Source: Strigops habroptila (lineage: Eukaryota > Chordata > Aves > Psittaciformes > Psittacidae). Taken from it: DNA of 64,000 bases. Positions 13,501-26,119 of the stretch are shown here, in pieces (position 1 is the first letter of the stretch; each line of letters starts with the position of its first letter). The notes under the pieces are model-generated. The model was not told where the DNA came from. It saw nothing but the letters and a program-made list of their open reading frames with translations, and ran no database searches. The stretch covers positions 5,754,001 through 5,818,000 of the forward strand of contig NC_046360.1 of assembly GCF_004027225.2 (NCBI RefSeq), in the 5' to 3' direction. Both the position numbers and the translations under genes were made by a program.

Positions 13501-16500
13501 GAGTTTTTCCTTATGTGTGTCCTTAAGCATTTCTGATAATCTCATAATTTGCAAGTGGTCAAATTCAGGAAACATTACTGATTCTTGTGTTGGGAGAAGA
13601 TGGATGACTATGCTGACCTAAGCCAGCAGCTTTTTCAGAGAACACCCAGGTCCTTAGACTGGGAAGGGCAGTAGTGATTCTGAGTCCATGGCCTTCTGGC
13701 TTGTTGGCAACTGTTCTTGTGGTGCAAACTATTGCCTTTCCAGCAAAGATGGCAGAAAACACCTGTTTCCTCATTCTGATTCAGAGCTCACTTGGCTGCT
13801 TGATAAATAGGTACAGTTAAACTTGGAAGAATTTTAAGCTGGAGAAGAGAGCTTGATAGGATAAGCTGTTGAACAGGCTTGGTGGGACTTGCTGACGAGG
13901 CAAACCATAGCCTCTTTATATATCTAGTTATAGGATGATTGTAGGAATGTTGAGATAGAAGGCTTGTTATTTAGTAGAGAGTCTAAATCTTCTTAGGGTG
14001 CAGATTTGAGCATACAAGGCAAATAGTTTTATTTGGGTTGTGTGGATAATTTTCTTGTAGTTCACAAAGTGAATACATTGTTCAGTGAGTGAATGCCACT
14101 TCACCAAAATTCTAGTCTTCTACAAGCTGCATCACTGAAATGGGCCAAAGTTCATATTAGAGCATTAGTTCAGTATAGGAAAAGGTTGTTTGATTTTATT
14201 TTGATTAGCCATAATTGATGTCTATGTTGCTGTGATCCTGGAATGCTGTGATTTTTAAAAAATCAAATTCCTGTATTTCTGTTATTTGCTGGGGGGAGAG
14301 TATGAGAACAAATTTACCCGAATGTGTGTTAAACAGAATTCCATATTTTTATATAACAAAAGTTTTAATGTTGGATCCACTATCTCTGAAGTCACAGGTT
14401 TAATATTTAATGCAAGTATCAAAAATTGAATTTCATCAGTATAGGTCCAGCTTAGTAGAAGGCATGAACTTGGCTTACTCTCAGTTGCCTGTTTCTGTGT
14501 TGACAAGTTGTTAATCAGGACTGAGAAGGTCCTGATTCACAAACGGGAAGCTCAAGGTGGTTGTGATCAATAACATTTAAGAAGAAAACTAACCAATGTC
14601 AACCAGCGTCCTTCTAATTGTGATTGTCTGAGTGACAGAATCACTGATTATAATCTGAAGTGTCAGGATCTCTCTTGATACAGCTATTTAAGTCGTCTTA
14701 AGTGTTAAGCTAAAGGTAGCAAATCAAGTGGCTAATGTAAATAGTTCTTGTCCGCTTTCAGTTTCTCAGGTGTGAGCTTGAAGGACCCAGTGCCACAGTC
14801 TGATTTCCCGATTGAAATACTAAGTTCCATTGGTGCTACTATGTAAACTTTTCACTACCCAAGCCTAGTGGTAACTTGCTGATGACTCTTTCACAACTTG
14901 GTGACATTTGAAAATAGCACTGGAGGGAAGCAATGTGTGTTTTCCTTATACTGAAAATATGAGAGAGAGAACTTTGCTGTCAGGCGTTTTTTGATGGATT
15001 ACACCATAATAAAACCTGCTACAATTTCCAACTTTCAGGTTGGGTTTGCAAGGCAAGTATTTAGGGGAAGGAAAGCAAACTGAAGAGGTTTGTTCCATTT
15101 ATAAATAAAAAGGTGGGTCATAGTAAAGAAGTATTGTCTACATATTCATTGCCTTTTGATTCTGCCTTTTAATGATTTGCCAGTGTTACTTGAATACCTA
15201 AATTGATGTTTAATGATAAACCTTTTTTCAAACTGTAGCAGATGAGTGCAGTAGTTAGTCAAAAATCATGTATAGAAGAGCTGTTGGAGGACACACCATC
15301 TGTAACTTCAAGTGCAGGAGTTGTTGCCAGGTATGTGAGGCTTAAAGTACATGCGTAGTTCTGAGCTTACTAGCTGAACCTGTCTGATGTAGTTTAAAAA
15401 CTTCAATGGGAATTGGAACATTGAGGATTGCTTTTGTGGTACCAGTCACAGCCGCACGGTGGGGCATGCTGCCCGTGTAGCTGTTTCGCTCCAGCATGAT
15501 TGTGTTAAGTCGAAATACACCTGTTGGGGCTGCACAAGTGTCATGTATTCCAGAAGGGATGCTCTTAGGTTTATTAACAGTAGCAAATGGCTATGTGTGT
15601 GCAGCAGTAGATGCTGCTTGATAAAAATTCAAAATGGAGCATATAAGAGGGGTTAGGTTTTTTGGTGGGGTTTTTTTTTGTACCCTGTTTGTTTCAAAAT
15701 AAGATAAATAGGAATTTTAATAGGGTTATTCTTTCTTAAATCCATGAAATATGTGAAATAGACCAAGACAGTGACTTATGGGAAGACTTTTGTTACGTTA
15801 ATGCTGTTAGCATAGCAATGCTCTGGCACTGCCATCATGTATTACTACTTTTTTTTTTTCCCCTCCCCTACTTTTCAGTAAATTTAGATTAAAAAATCAA
15901 AATCGAGAATTATAAGCAACTAGCCAACATCTTGATAACTGATATGGAATTAAAGTATAACATTACCTTTGGGGGGGGAAATATCAGTGCATTAAGTGCA
16001 AAACAAAAATGAGGTAAAGAAATGTAATAGTTAAATCTAGCACAGTACTGTGTTGTGTAACTCGTGGCTTGATCTTGTAGTCAAGTTGCAGTATAAATAA
16101 CAACAGAAAGTTTGAAGGATCCTGGGTACTGTAGTTCTTGTCTTGCTGTAAAGAGACTATAAATGAGGGAGAGAGATGTCCCTCCACTGAGACCTTCAGA
16201 TTTAAAATGAGGGCTGGAAGAACTGCTTTAAGATAATTCTGTCTAGTTATGCTGGAGAATGTTATCCTCACAAAGTTCTTCAAACACTCTGCATGTTTTG
16301 TAGGTGATAAACTGCATCCCTGCTGTCCAGCTGAGGTCCCTGGTTCAGTTTGGAGAAAGCAGTTGACTGACTCTACACAGGCAAATTCCTAGCTGAATGT
16401 AGGACTCATGGAACTAATGGCAGCCATTGCACAGGAGAAGCCTGGGCAATGTGGCACAAAATCAAAGTGGCATCTTTGGAAGCACAGCCTAAGCTGTTGG

Positions 16501-16734
16501 TAAGATAAAGCAACAAGCAGAATGTTGCATGAGGCAGTGAGATGGCACCTCTGTTGTAAAGGGCTAAATTTATGAGAAGGAATATGAAAGACCTCAAAAG
16601 CAGGAAGAAGAAAGCATGTCACAATGTGGGTTGCCAGAAAAGGTATGAAGAAAGATATTATAAATAGCTAGAGAACAACATACTTCTATGTTAATAATGT
16701 GCTAATGATTTATGACATGAAACATTAATGGAAT

Positions 16735-16828
16735 TTCATGGTTTAGTGGTAGACTCAACAGTCCTGGGGTAACTGTAGGACTTTGATCTTGAAGGCCTTT
16801 TCTAACCTAGTTGATTCTATGATTCCAA
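16735..16828 (+). mobile_element. CR1 LINE 3' end fragment
   Basis: The segment ends in ...CTTGAAGGCCTTTTCTAACC followed by TTGATTCTATGATTCC, the characteristic 3' terminus of avian CR1 elements, whose tails carry short ATTCTATG-type repeats. The fragment is old: substitutions are frequent and only about the last 90 bases can be recognised by eye. Confidence 0.8.
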
Positions 16829-19800
16829 AACTTATTACTTAAGAGAAGTCTACTATTAGATTTCAAAGCAAATAAAAGAAAGCAGTAGGGGGGAAAGAAA
16901 GATACAGATTGGAGAGGGAGGGGGAAATACCAAAACTCTCCTGGCAACTGAGAACATGGCTAAATGGTACTCCACAAAAGAGAGTTTAAAATAAAGACCA
17001 CCTAGGATCCAACAAATTGTGAGAACTTCCTGTACCTTTACAGGAGAGGGGCTGATCACACACTGTTCTTTGCTGGAAAGCACTTGGAGGTAGTGCTGAA
17101 GGCATAGCATAGCAAAAAGCTTTAAATAGAAGAAATGGAACTAACAGAACATAACTGAGTTTATTCCATCACTCATCTTGGTTTGTGCAGGTCAGCTGAC
17201 TTTGCTGGAACTTCTGTGATTTAAATGCAAGCTGCTTGAGAAAATTACTTTAACACCCTGCAACTCAAAGATTACTTGTCAGGTAGATGTTTTGCTGCTT
17301 CCTTGTAGGTGAATAACTTCACTATTTCCAGATCAGATAAATAGCTGGGACATTTAGTAACATGTAAAGGATAAGTATGCTTTAGGCATGTAACATATCC
17401 TGTGTTGCAGTTTGAAAGACACATACCCTGGGGCAAGCATTTTTCTATTACCTGTTTTATTGCTCCTTCCAGTTAATTCATTTTGCAAAGGCTCTTCAAG
17501 CACTTCGGTTATAGGCTTTTAAACATGTAGGTGCTGCCCCTTTGATAGGTGCGTGGTGCCTTGTACAACCAAGACCAGGTCCTGACCTGGAAGCTTCAGC
17601 ACAATGTGAAAAAAAAGCCGCCTTGTTTTTCATGGAAACAGCGTAGATCAGACTTGCGTAATAAGTGCAAATGAAAACGTACAGGTATAAAACCTTCTGC
17701 GTTTGTAAAACTGGTGGGACAAAATTATGCTATCTGCTTGGGTTAATTATGCTTTCAAAACTTTGTATTTCTGTTCTGTTGACCTCTCTTGAGTGGATAC
17801 TTGTTACTAGTGGTTTACCGCTAGCGGAGGACTAATGTTCTTATCCCCTCTGAGCAGTGGGTAAATCCTACTTCTAAATACATGGCATATATCAGTGACT
17901 ACTCAAAATCTGACATTTTAAGTTTTGTAATGCTATTTTGACAGGTACTGTCCTGACTACAGAACTGTTTCTTCCATATTTAATTTTACAGATGTGAATG
18001 TTGATGTAGGTATTCCTTGATTATTCTACCTCCTGTTCTTCACCCCAGCTGACTTTGCATGTGCTAAAAAAGGCTTAGAGCCCAAGAGAAAGAAGGGAAA
18101 CACTTAATCTCTTGAAAAATCAGTATTTCTAATTAAAAAGGATCTGAAGAAGGTCATGTCAGTCGTCTCCAGCTGCAAGTGACATCTGAAATGACATTTA
18201 CTTAAGTCTATGAAAATCTCAGTGACAAATCCTCTAGAAAAAGAAAAGGGGGGGATTTTTTGATCTCCAGATCATGCCTGTTTTCATGGTCAAAACCCCA
18301 TTTTGAATGATAGATTTAGTTTGCTTTCCTGCAGTATGAACAGTGGCAGATATAAATGGGATTTTATTTATTGTTTTGAAAATATGATTTTAGCTAGTTC
18401 CATGATTCCACAGTGTGTTTGTGATTTTAGGATCTTTGGGATGGCTGTTGCAGCCAACTGATGTGATTTCTTCACTCAGATTATTAAGCATTACAGCAGA
18501 GCGAGGAATGAACCAATAGGAGTCACACTGGTCAAGAGAGGGCAGGCAAGAGAATTTATGCTAGGGTTTAGTTTATGTGTTGATCTTCTTCTATCAGTGG
18601 AGAACTAAAGCCCCAAGACTCAGTATCTGAAATTGCAGGGCTTAGGCTGGATCTTAATTCTGGAATTCAGTTTTCATCCTTTTAAATGAATGGGTTGCAT
18701 GTCAGATTTGATGACTCTTCAAATCTGGCAGATTTGGAAGCTAGGGCCAAGGTTTTAGCCAGCTCTTTGATTTCTGTCCCCACCCTCTCATTGCTTTTGC
18801 CACTTAGATCTAAAGTAAACTACAAAAGACAGGAACTGTGTTATTCCCCACAGAATGGAAATTCTTCAATATGTACATCTATTATAGGCTAAGATGTTCT
18901 TACTGCCAAGTAATTTGCATTGGCTTCTGGGTGTGCTCTCCATTTGTGCTAGTAAACTTGTTTCACAAAGCAGTTGAATGAAACTTTCACCAAGTTGCTT
19001 TTATCCAGAAGAGCAACAAAGAATTAAGTACATCTGTAAGAGAAAAATTGGCACAAATTTGAAAGGCAAAACTTTATCATGGTGAAATACTTACGTGATT
19101 AAGAAACTCTCACTACCTGAAAGACACCAAAAAATACGCAGTTACAAGCAATTGCTTCTTGGCAAGTAAGATTTGGTTTAATCACATAAAAAAGAATCCA
19201 TATAATGTTTTGTTTATACAGTTACCCAATTATATGTAAACTTGACATTAACACTCAGATGATCGGATTTGATTAAATCTTTGGGATTTGCACAAAAGTC
19301 TAAACTATTTTTCAAAAATCAAATATTTTCTTCAGTGTATGGGGAAAGATGTTCAAGGCACCGCCACAGTACGCCACAAGTCTAGTGAACAGGATGACAG
19401 AGTAAATATACAAAGGATTAGTCCACTAACTATTAATTAGTAAATGGGCCTTAATTCAAAGAAAAGTGGAATGTATAATTGTATGATGTCATTCACCTGC
19501 TTTCTTGGTCTCTAAATCATCAAGTTCTTAATGTTTTCAGGAAGAATATATACATTAAGTGAGCTTAAGATTACATATGTAGCATAATAAAAGTATTTTC
19601 ATCTGATTAGGCCTAAATTTCATTGCCAAAAAGCTGTACTTTGTTTTCTGGCATCAACCAGCAACTTGTAATTTTCTTAATTAGAAAAATATTTTTCCAT
19701 GGTAGTGTTAGCCTTTTTGAATTAACTCCAGGATTTTTGTTTGCTTTTTCCTCAGTCAGAACTGTGTAGTTTATGCTTTTCAGTATAGTCAACTCAAAGA

Positions 19801-20571
19801 CGACTTCATGTAGTTATTTTCATGAGTGTAGTTTATTTTCTTAGGAATTTTGCCAAAATAGTCTTTACTACTTGATGTGTCCTAACAGCCAGGGTCATGC
19901 GATGGTCACCGCCACCCTTCGATCATCTGTTAGATGGCATTGTGCAAATAAGAACTGTAATGCCTGAAGTTCTTCTGTGAAGCTTTCTTCATAGCTTTTA
20001 TGGTTCTTTACTGATCTGAGAAGCATTTGAGTTGCTCATCAGCAGCCATCTTTATGCAGGTGGATCCATACCGATGTGGAGGACCCAGTTAAAAACTCAC
20101 AGCAGCTTGTTACACCACATGCGATAGCTGCTCATTCGCAGCATTATCTTTGTGCTCTTGAAGGTCACAACTCTGAGGAGCTGCACTTTATCAAGAATCA
20201 GCCTACTGTTAATCACAGCACTACTGTGAGGATAATAAAATCTGTATGTATTCATAACTGTTTCCCATGCTAGTAAAGCTTCCGTGTCCCTCCCATAGCA
20301 TGCATTCTCTCCAAGGCAATACTAGCTTTTATAGTCTGTACATAATCATTATGCATGATCCTTTCCCGTAAGGTCTAGAAAGTATTGCTTTTATTTTTTT
20401 TAATTAAAGTTGTTCTTTATAATGCATTGAGGGGTTTTGTTGGCTAGGTATTGGAAATTCAAGTCTATATTTCAGGATTTGCATTGAAAATCTTAGTGTT
20501 GATACTAGCCAAAGTTAAGATTGAGTATAAGGAAAAAATGAAAATACAAATACATCAATGATCTCAGAAGT

Positions 20572-20890
20572 TATAGAATCATGGCAAAATACAGACGGAT
20601 GGGACTGGAAGAACTAATTTAGCTCATCCTCATGCTGCAGGGTAAGACTGTTGTCATAGTTGACGGGTGTTTGTCCAGCCTGTCCTTCAAGATGTCCAAT
20701 AATGGAGATTGAACAGCCCTTTCTGTCATTCACTCCTGCCATGTTCTACACCAACACCAAGCTTTGCTACCTCTTATCCCTCTTCAATGAGTGGGGAAAA
20801 CCCAATTTGATTCTTTTCACATGACCAAATCTCTCTGTACTTCGTGGCCTGTCACTCTTGACCCCTTCCCTGCACCCAAGCACACCAAAC
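20572..20890 (-). mobile_element. Degenerate CR1-type LINE 3' fragment, reverse orientation
   Basis: Reading forward, the block starts with TATAGAATCATGG, the reverse complement of the CR1 tail. It continues with TGACGGGTGTTTGTCCAGCC, TGTCCTTCAAGATGTCCAAT and AATGGAGATTGAACAGCCCT, which follow the antisense order of old amniote CR1 3' ends. Divergence is high, so the family cannot be named and the left end of the element (right edge here) is approximate. Confidence 0.75.
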
Positions 20891-23800
20891 TTTTTATTTT
20901 TCCCTCAAGAATGGCCCTAATAATCCTGTTCTTAACCTGCATTTATGTAGAGAGTTATTTGTGTAAATAGAGAACATGTCCATTCATGTTTATTATTTTG
21001 ACAGTTGTGTGTAAGTTTGAGACCCAGAAGAGACTGTTACTGGTCGAGGCAGTGTATGAACTTTAGAAACAGTGGCTATTTCCAGGGAGCTTTAGGCCTA
21101 TAGGTTAATTTCTGATTTTAAAAAAACCAAACCCACAAAACACCAACCCCCTCCCAACCCAACATCTTTTTAATAGATGATTTAAAAGAAAGTAGATAGG
21201 ACATTAAGATGAAATTCATTTTAGTCCTGAATGCAAGAGTAAGCATTTGAGTTTTGTAGTTCAATGTATTGAATATTGTGCAAAGAGCAATAGAAGTGAA
21301 GCTGTAGCCAACTTTGACATAGCGTAGCAACCAGAGCTGATCAGATCCTTGGGTATAGTAGACCATGCTCTCTTGGTTATGGGTGTTTAAGTCTCAGCTG
21401 TGGTAAAGTGGCTTTGGTTGCATCCAGTTAAACCTTAGAATGGGGGGGAAAGCTAAGGTAGCAGCTGAGGCCACAGTCCCTGCTTTAGGAAGGTGACTGC
21501 AGAATCCAGGCAGAGGTTGTGTGACAGGGATGCACGAGTCAAAGGGGCCAGGTGACTGACACAGATGGTTTTCCTATCAAATGATGGGAGTGCAGTTAGC
21601 AGGGACAGCATCTTCACCCTGTATTGCTTTGTCCTTGTACAATAGCTAGAGGGAGAAGACTGTTCACTGAGTCAACCTTCCTGCTGCGTGTGAACACTGC
21701 AGGAGTTTCTAAATGCAACTCCCATGTGCTGCTTTGGTAGTGCATACATATATCAAACTTGGTCTGAGAGCTGGTGCAAGACCTTCCCATTGCTACAGTC
21801 TTATCAAGACCAACTTCATAAATATAGGAATAACTTTGGGGTTGCAGGTTTTTTTTTTTTTGTTGGTTTTTTTAATCATCCCTTTGGTGGTCAAATGTCT
21901 TCCTTGAAATGGGCTCACAAATCTATATTGGAATAGAGATAATATAAGGAAAAGGTAATAAACTGTGTTAGAGGTGACCCCTTCATCTGTGAAACTGTTC
22001 TTGTTTTAAAGGTCTGTGAGTAAATAATTTATACTCATCATGGAAGTAACCGCTGGTATAAAGGTGTGCATTGAGAAGGTGGCAAGCTTGCTACAGGATC
22101 TTGTTCTGGTTCCTTACAGTTGGGCAAATCTAGTCAAATTGCACCTATTACGTCTGAGTAGTTTTAAGAGACTTGGTACAAGGACATTCTCTATAGCAAA
22201 GGAGAGCCAAATTAGTATGTGAAACTGTGAGGGGTTTTGTGTAAGTGAACTAAATCAATTCTACAATTACTTACCTTGGATGTCCCTAACAGGCTGGAAA
22301 ACTTAGCACTAAAATTTCAAATTTAAGTGGATGTTGATGTATCAGCTGTAACCATCACATTAATAACTTCAATTACTGACAGAGAAACAGATTGACCAGG
22401 GAGTCACTTGAATCCAGAATATTTATGGATTTATTAGTAGAGACTCTGACCTTATAGAACTTTTACAAAATCCAGCTAGTAATTATTTTTAAAATAACTC
22501 CTTTCTAAGATGTTTGTTAAAACATTTCAATCCTAATTATGCACCAGCTCTCTTGTGGAAAATTAATGATTCCAGTGAAAACAAAGGAAGAAAACAGTAT
22601 TACACATTGTTTGTCGTCTCTGGTATAAAGTAGTCTTTAAAGGATTATTCTCTCTGCTTGTATTTACATAGTTAGCAATAAAGACTTTTAACTTCAGGTT
22701 ATTTTTCATTTCGTGGCAAATGTCAGCTACAGCATTTGCTGATTTTGTGTTTCAATAATACAGTCATCCTGAATGAACATGAGGTGAACACAGAAAGCTG
22801 AAAATGGAACTGAAGAGTTTAATTATCGCATGATAGGTCACACTCATATTGCTGTGGAAGCATTGCAACCAGCATCACCGACATGTAACAACTGAGCTTC
22901 TTGTTAAACCGTTGTCTTTGAAAGGCCCCCATTCCCCAAAAAATAAAAGGTAAGGGGGAGGGGCATAGAGAGAGAAAGCTGGGGCACATCATTTCCCAGT
23001 GCTGTTTGCAAGCCTGTGGTTGTTGCTACACGTCATCAGGCTTTCTGTTCTGTATAGGGAACTCATTCTACCTGTTGGCAAATGTCTGAGCTGCAGAGCG
23101 TTTCCTCCCTGGCCTTTTTGCTGCCCTCTGCTTAAGTGGGACAGAAAATCTAGAGCCTTTTGTGGACCCCCAGCGCTGTAACACGGGGTCACAGCTTTCC
23201 CCTTCCTGACCCTTAGCAGGGCCCCAGGACAACGCAGCGGAAGAGCTGTGCTGGGGAGAAACTTACCAGCAGTTGTACTGTGGGCTGCCCAGTTACCCAG
23301 CATATGCGGACCTTTGTGCCTTTATTGACACGTAAGTACTTTAAATGGACATTATTTTATCTGCAGGTTCTTCAAGAGCAATCTGCTGTGATTGTTCGTC
23401 TTCCAAGTGTTGGATCAGTTACTCTTTGCATGCCAGATGCCCGGTGCTGCCTCTGGTCTGTGGTGGGAGCAGTGTGACTTTTCAGATCAGGTTTCCAGAG
23501 GATCACAGGAATAAATGCAGAATTTGTTTCTGCAAATAATTTCCGATGTCTGCTTGCAATTTGCTGTTTCCACAGAAATTTTTGGCAGTGTAGATGTTTG
23601 CTTGGATTCTCACAATTGTTTTGGTAAGCATATTCTTTCCCTTGACAGGCCTCTCTTGGCAAATATTTCAAATTCCTGTCTTTTTCTTTCTACATTTTAG
23701 CTTTTCTCTGGATTTTTAGCTGCAGCTCTGTTATTTCTAAGGGTGGCTGTATTTGTCACTACATGAAGCAGAATTCCTCGGATTTACACAGAATTCCTCC

Positions 23801-25059
23801 TTTTGTTTCAGGATGTAGAAGAGTTGTGGCCAACAGTAATGACAGAAGGAGTCAAAAAAAAAAAACCCTAGAGAGAAATAAGCAAAAGTCAGACTGGTTT
23901 AAACTACATCGAGAAAGTACATTTTTGAAGGAACTGAAATTCAAATTTTCAAAATTCTTTTGTTGTAGATACTAAATCAGAGTTACAAAATAAGAAATAA
24001 GCTTTTGTTTTTTTCAGTAGAGAGGTTTTGTAGTATTAAACTTTTGGTAACATTGAAACAGTCATGCGCCACAGGAATGTCCACAATTAATTTTTCTCTC
24101 TTTAGTCCTTGGACCCTGGAGTCCCATCTACTCCTCAGTCATCTGCAAGGATGCAGATGGTAACTAAAGCTAGTTACCACCAGAAGCTTTGGAAGTTCAG
24201 TGTACATCCAGAGTATGGATAAGCTGAGTAAGTCAGGGCCACAGCTACCACCAGCTGGGCTTCCAACTATATAATCTCAACTGTTTCATCCTAAAAGTTA
24301 TAACTGACTAGAGTTTGGTACAGAAGTTGTGATGAAGTAGACAAGTAATAGGGCTAATATACTGGAAGGAATAGAGCTAAGAAAAGGAACCAGGCAAATA
24401 GAGGTACCTGGAGAGGTGGGGCCAAGAGGCACAAAATGGCTGGGGAGTGAGGGAAGGATAACTAATGGTCAGAAGATAAGGCACAATGGGGCAGTGACAG
24501 GCATGGGAGCAGGAACTGTGATCACTTTCGTATAATCAAGAGCTTATGTGTCCATTGATTTTAGGCAGAGAATGTTTTGCTGTGTGAGTAAGCATCTGGG
24601 GCTGAAAACAAGATCCAATCTATTGACATAGCTTTTGGCAAAAGCAAAGGTAAATAAAATAATTTGAATTTTGTTACGATATTAACATGGTCTGATTCTG
24701 ATTTTTAGTTTCTGATCTTGCCTGCACCCTCTTGAAATTGCTTGTATGAGGATAAAGAAAAGGGGAGAAATGAACGGGAATGGAAAGCTTATCCGGTTTT
24801 GTTAAAATACTACTCTTACAGTTTGTTTCACTGAAAATAGAACTTGGAGGGAACTGAAAACAAGATTTTACCGTAAAGGAGCAGATTAAATGAGGGCTAT
24901 CCACAGGTTTTAGTTGCTTTTTTCTTTTCCATGTAAAATGATGGCTAATATTTGTGTCAGAGTGTAATTGGGAGGCTTTTATAAAAATAATTTAAATCTT
25001 TCATATATAAAAAAATAAAATAGCAACTATAAAAGTATTTTCCTAGTTCTTCTACTTGT

Positions 25060-25140
25060 TTCGTTGTGCAGCTTTGAACAAATCAGTGAAATCTTTAATG
25101 CCTCAGTTTCCCCTTCTTGATATACAGTAAAATTAATCCT
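25060..25140 (+). repeat. MIR-like SINE fragment
   Basis: The segment contains AAATCAGTGAAATCTTTAAT followed by GCCTCAGTTTCCCC and a stretch resembling TGTAAAAT. This is the central-to-3' order of MIR elements (CACTTAACCTCT, GCCTCAGTTTCC, CATCTGTAAAATGG). It is heavily diverged. Confidence 0.55.
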
Positions 25141-26050
25141 TCAGAGTGCCATGTGATTTAATTTGGTTTTTTTTTTTTAAAGTCATGCTTCTTCAGGCAG
25201 AAATACAATCTGGTTTAATAAATATATCTTAGCTTTCCTTCAAAAACTCTGTCCAGAACCTGGTTTATTTTTCTTAGGTGTTTGAATTAAGACAACTTGT
25301 TGTGCCTTTGACTCTTTCTAAGTGTGCAGCTTGCTAACAGCAGTAATCTCTTTTATGTGTTTGCTGAAGCACATTCGTTTCCACTTGTTCCTAGCTGGCT
25401 GGTGTTAGGACCCAGAAAAGAGACAGCAGCAACGTGATATAAATAGAGTACCAGAATGGGACAAAGTTTGAGGAGAAAGCATGACATCACTCAGACTTGC
25501 TCTCCACCCAAAAAGATCTGGGATGGAGGTGCAAACGTGAGCTGGACAGGCGAGGAGTTAGCAACTCTTTTCAGCTCAGTTTCGGAGGAACAGTGAGAGT
25601 TATACACTCTATGTGCTATAAGGAAGTACGTTTTCTTGCTCGCAAAACTAAAACTGGCTTCAGATCTCTGACAATGTGAAAGCAATTTGAAAGGAAAAGG
25701 CAACCATAGGAAGAAAGTTGAAAACAAGATATTTTCTTTTTGGCACAGATTGTAACAGAAATACTTGACTTCTTTCCATGGAACAGTACAACTTTTGGAT
25801 CTGATGCACATTTCTTTTAATTTTCCTCCAGTCACGGTAATTTATTTAGAGTTAAATGAAGAGATCAAAGTGTGAAGCAAACAAATACTACTTAAAGGTC
25901 TGGAGGGATATTTTGCCATCACTGAAGGAATGGACTTTTTGAACGTTCATGGGAAATGTACCTTTTAATACAAGAAGTAGCAAAGGAAAACTTGTGATTG
26001 AAATCTTACAGGAATTTGATTTCAGTTTTACTTTTAACCTTAAATAGACC

Positions 26051-26119
26051 ATGGAGAACTTACCATCTCTGCTCTCTTGTCATTATTCTCTGCTGATTTT
26101 ATTTCAGTACAAATATCAG
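26051..26119 (+). CDS. ADGRD1: ADGRD1 coding exon 1 (signal peptide)
   Basis: Twenty-three codons, [20 protein letters not shown] to KYQ, run to the donor CAG|GTAATG, phase 0. The hydrophobic leucine-rich core fits a signal peptide and aligns with human MEKLLRLCCWYSWLLLFYYN. The upstream 5' UTR extent is unknown. Confidence 0.88.

Larger units (their letters stand above)
10563..26050. other. Intergenic region between RAN and ADGRD1
   Basis: About 15.5 kb of AT-rich sequence without a recognisable gene. Scattered open frames are all short (the longest about 115 codons) and show no known domain. Identified contents are CR1-type LINE relics near 16.7 and 20.6 kb, a MIR-like fragment near 25.1 kb, one exon-like ORF at 15239-15330, and homopolymer tracts. 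Regulatory elements for ADGRD1 probably lie here, but none can be named from sequence alone. There is no CpG island at the ADGRD1 end. Confidence 0.6.
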
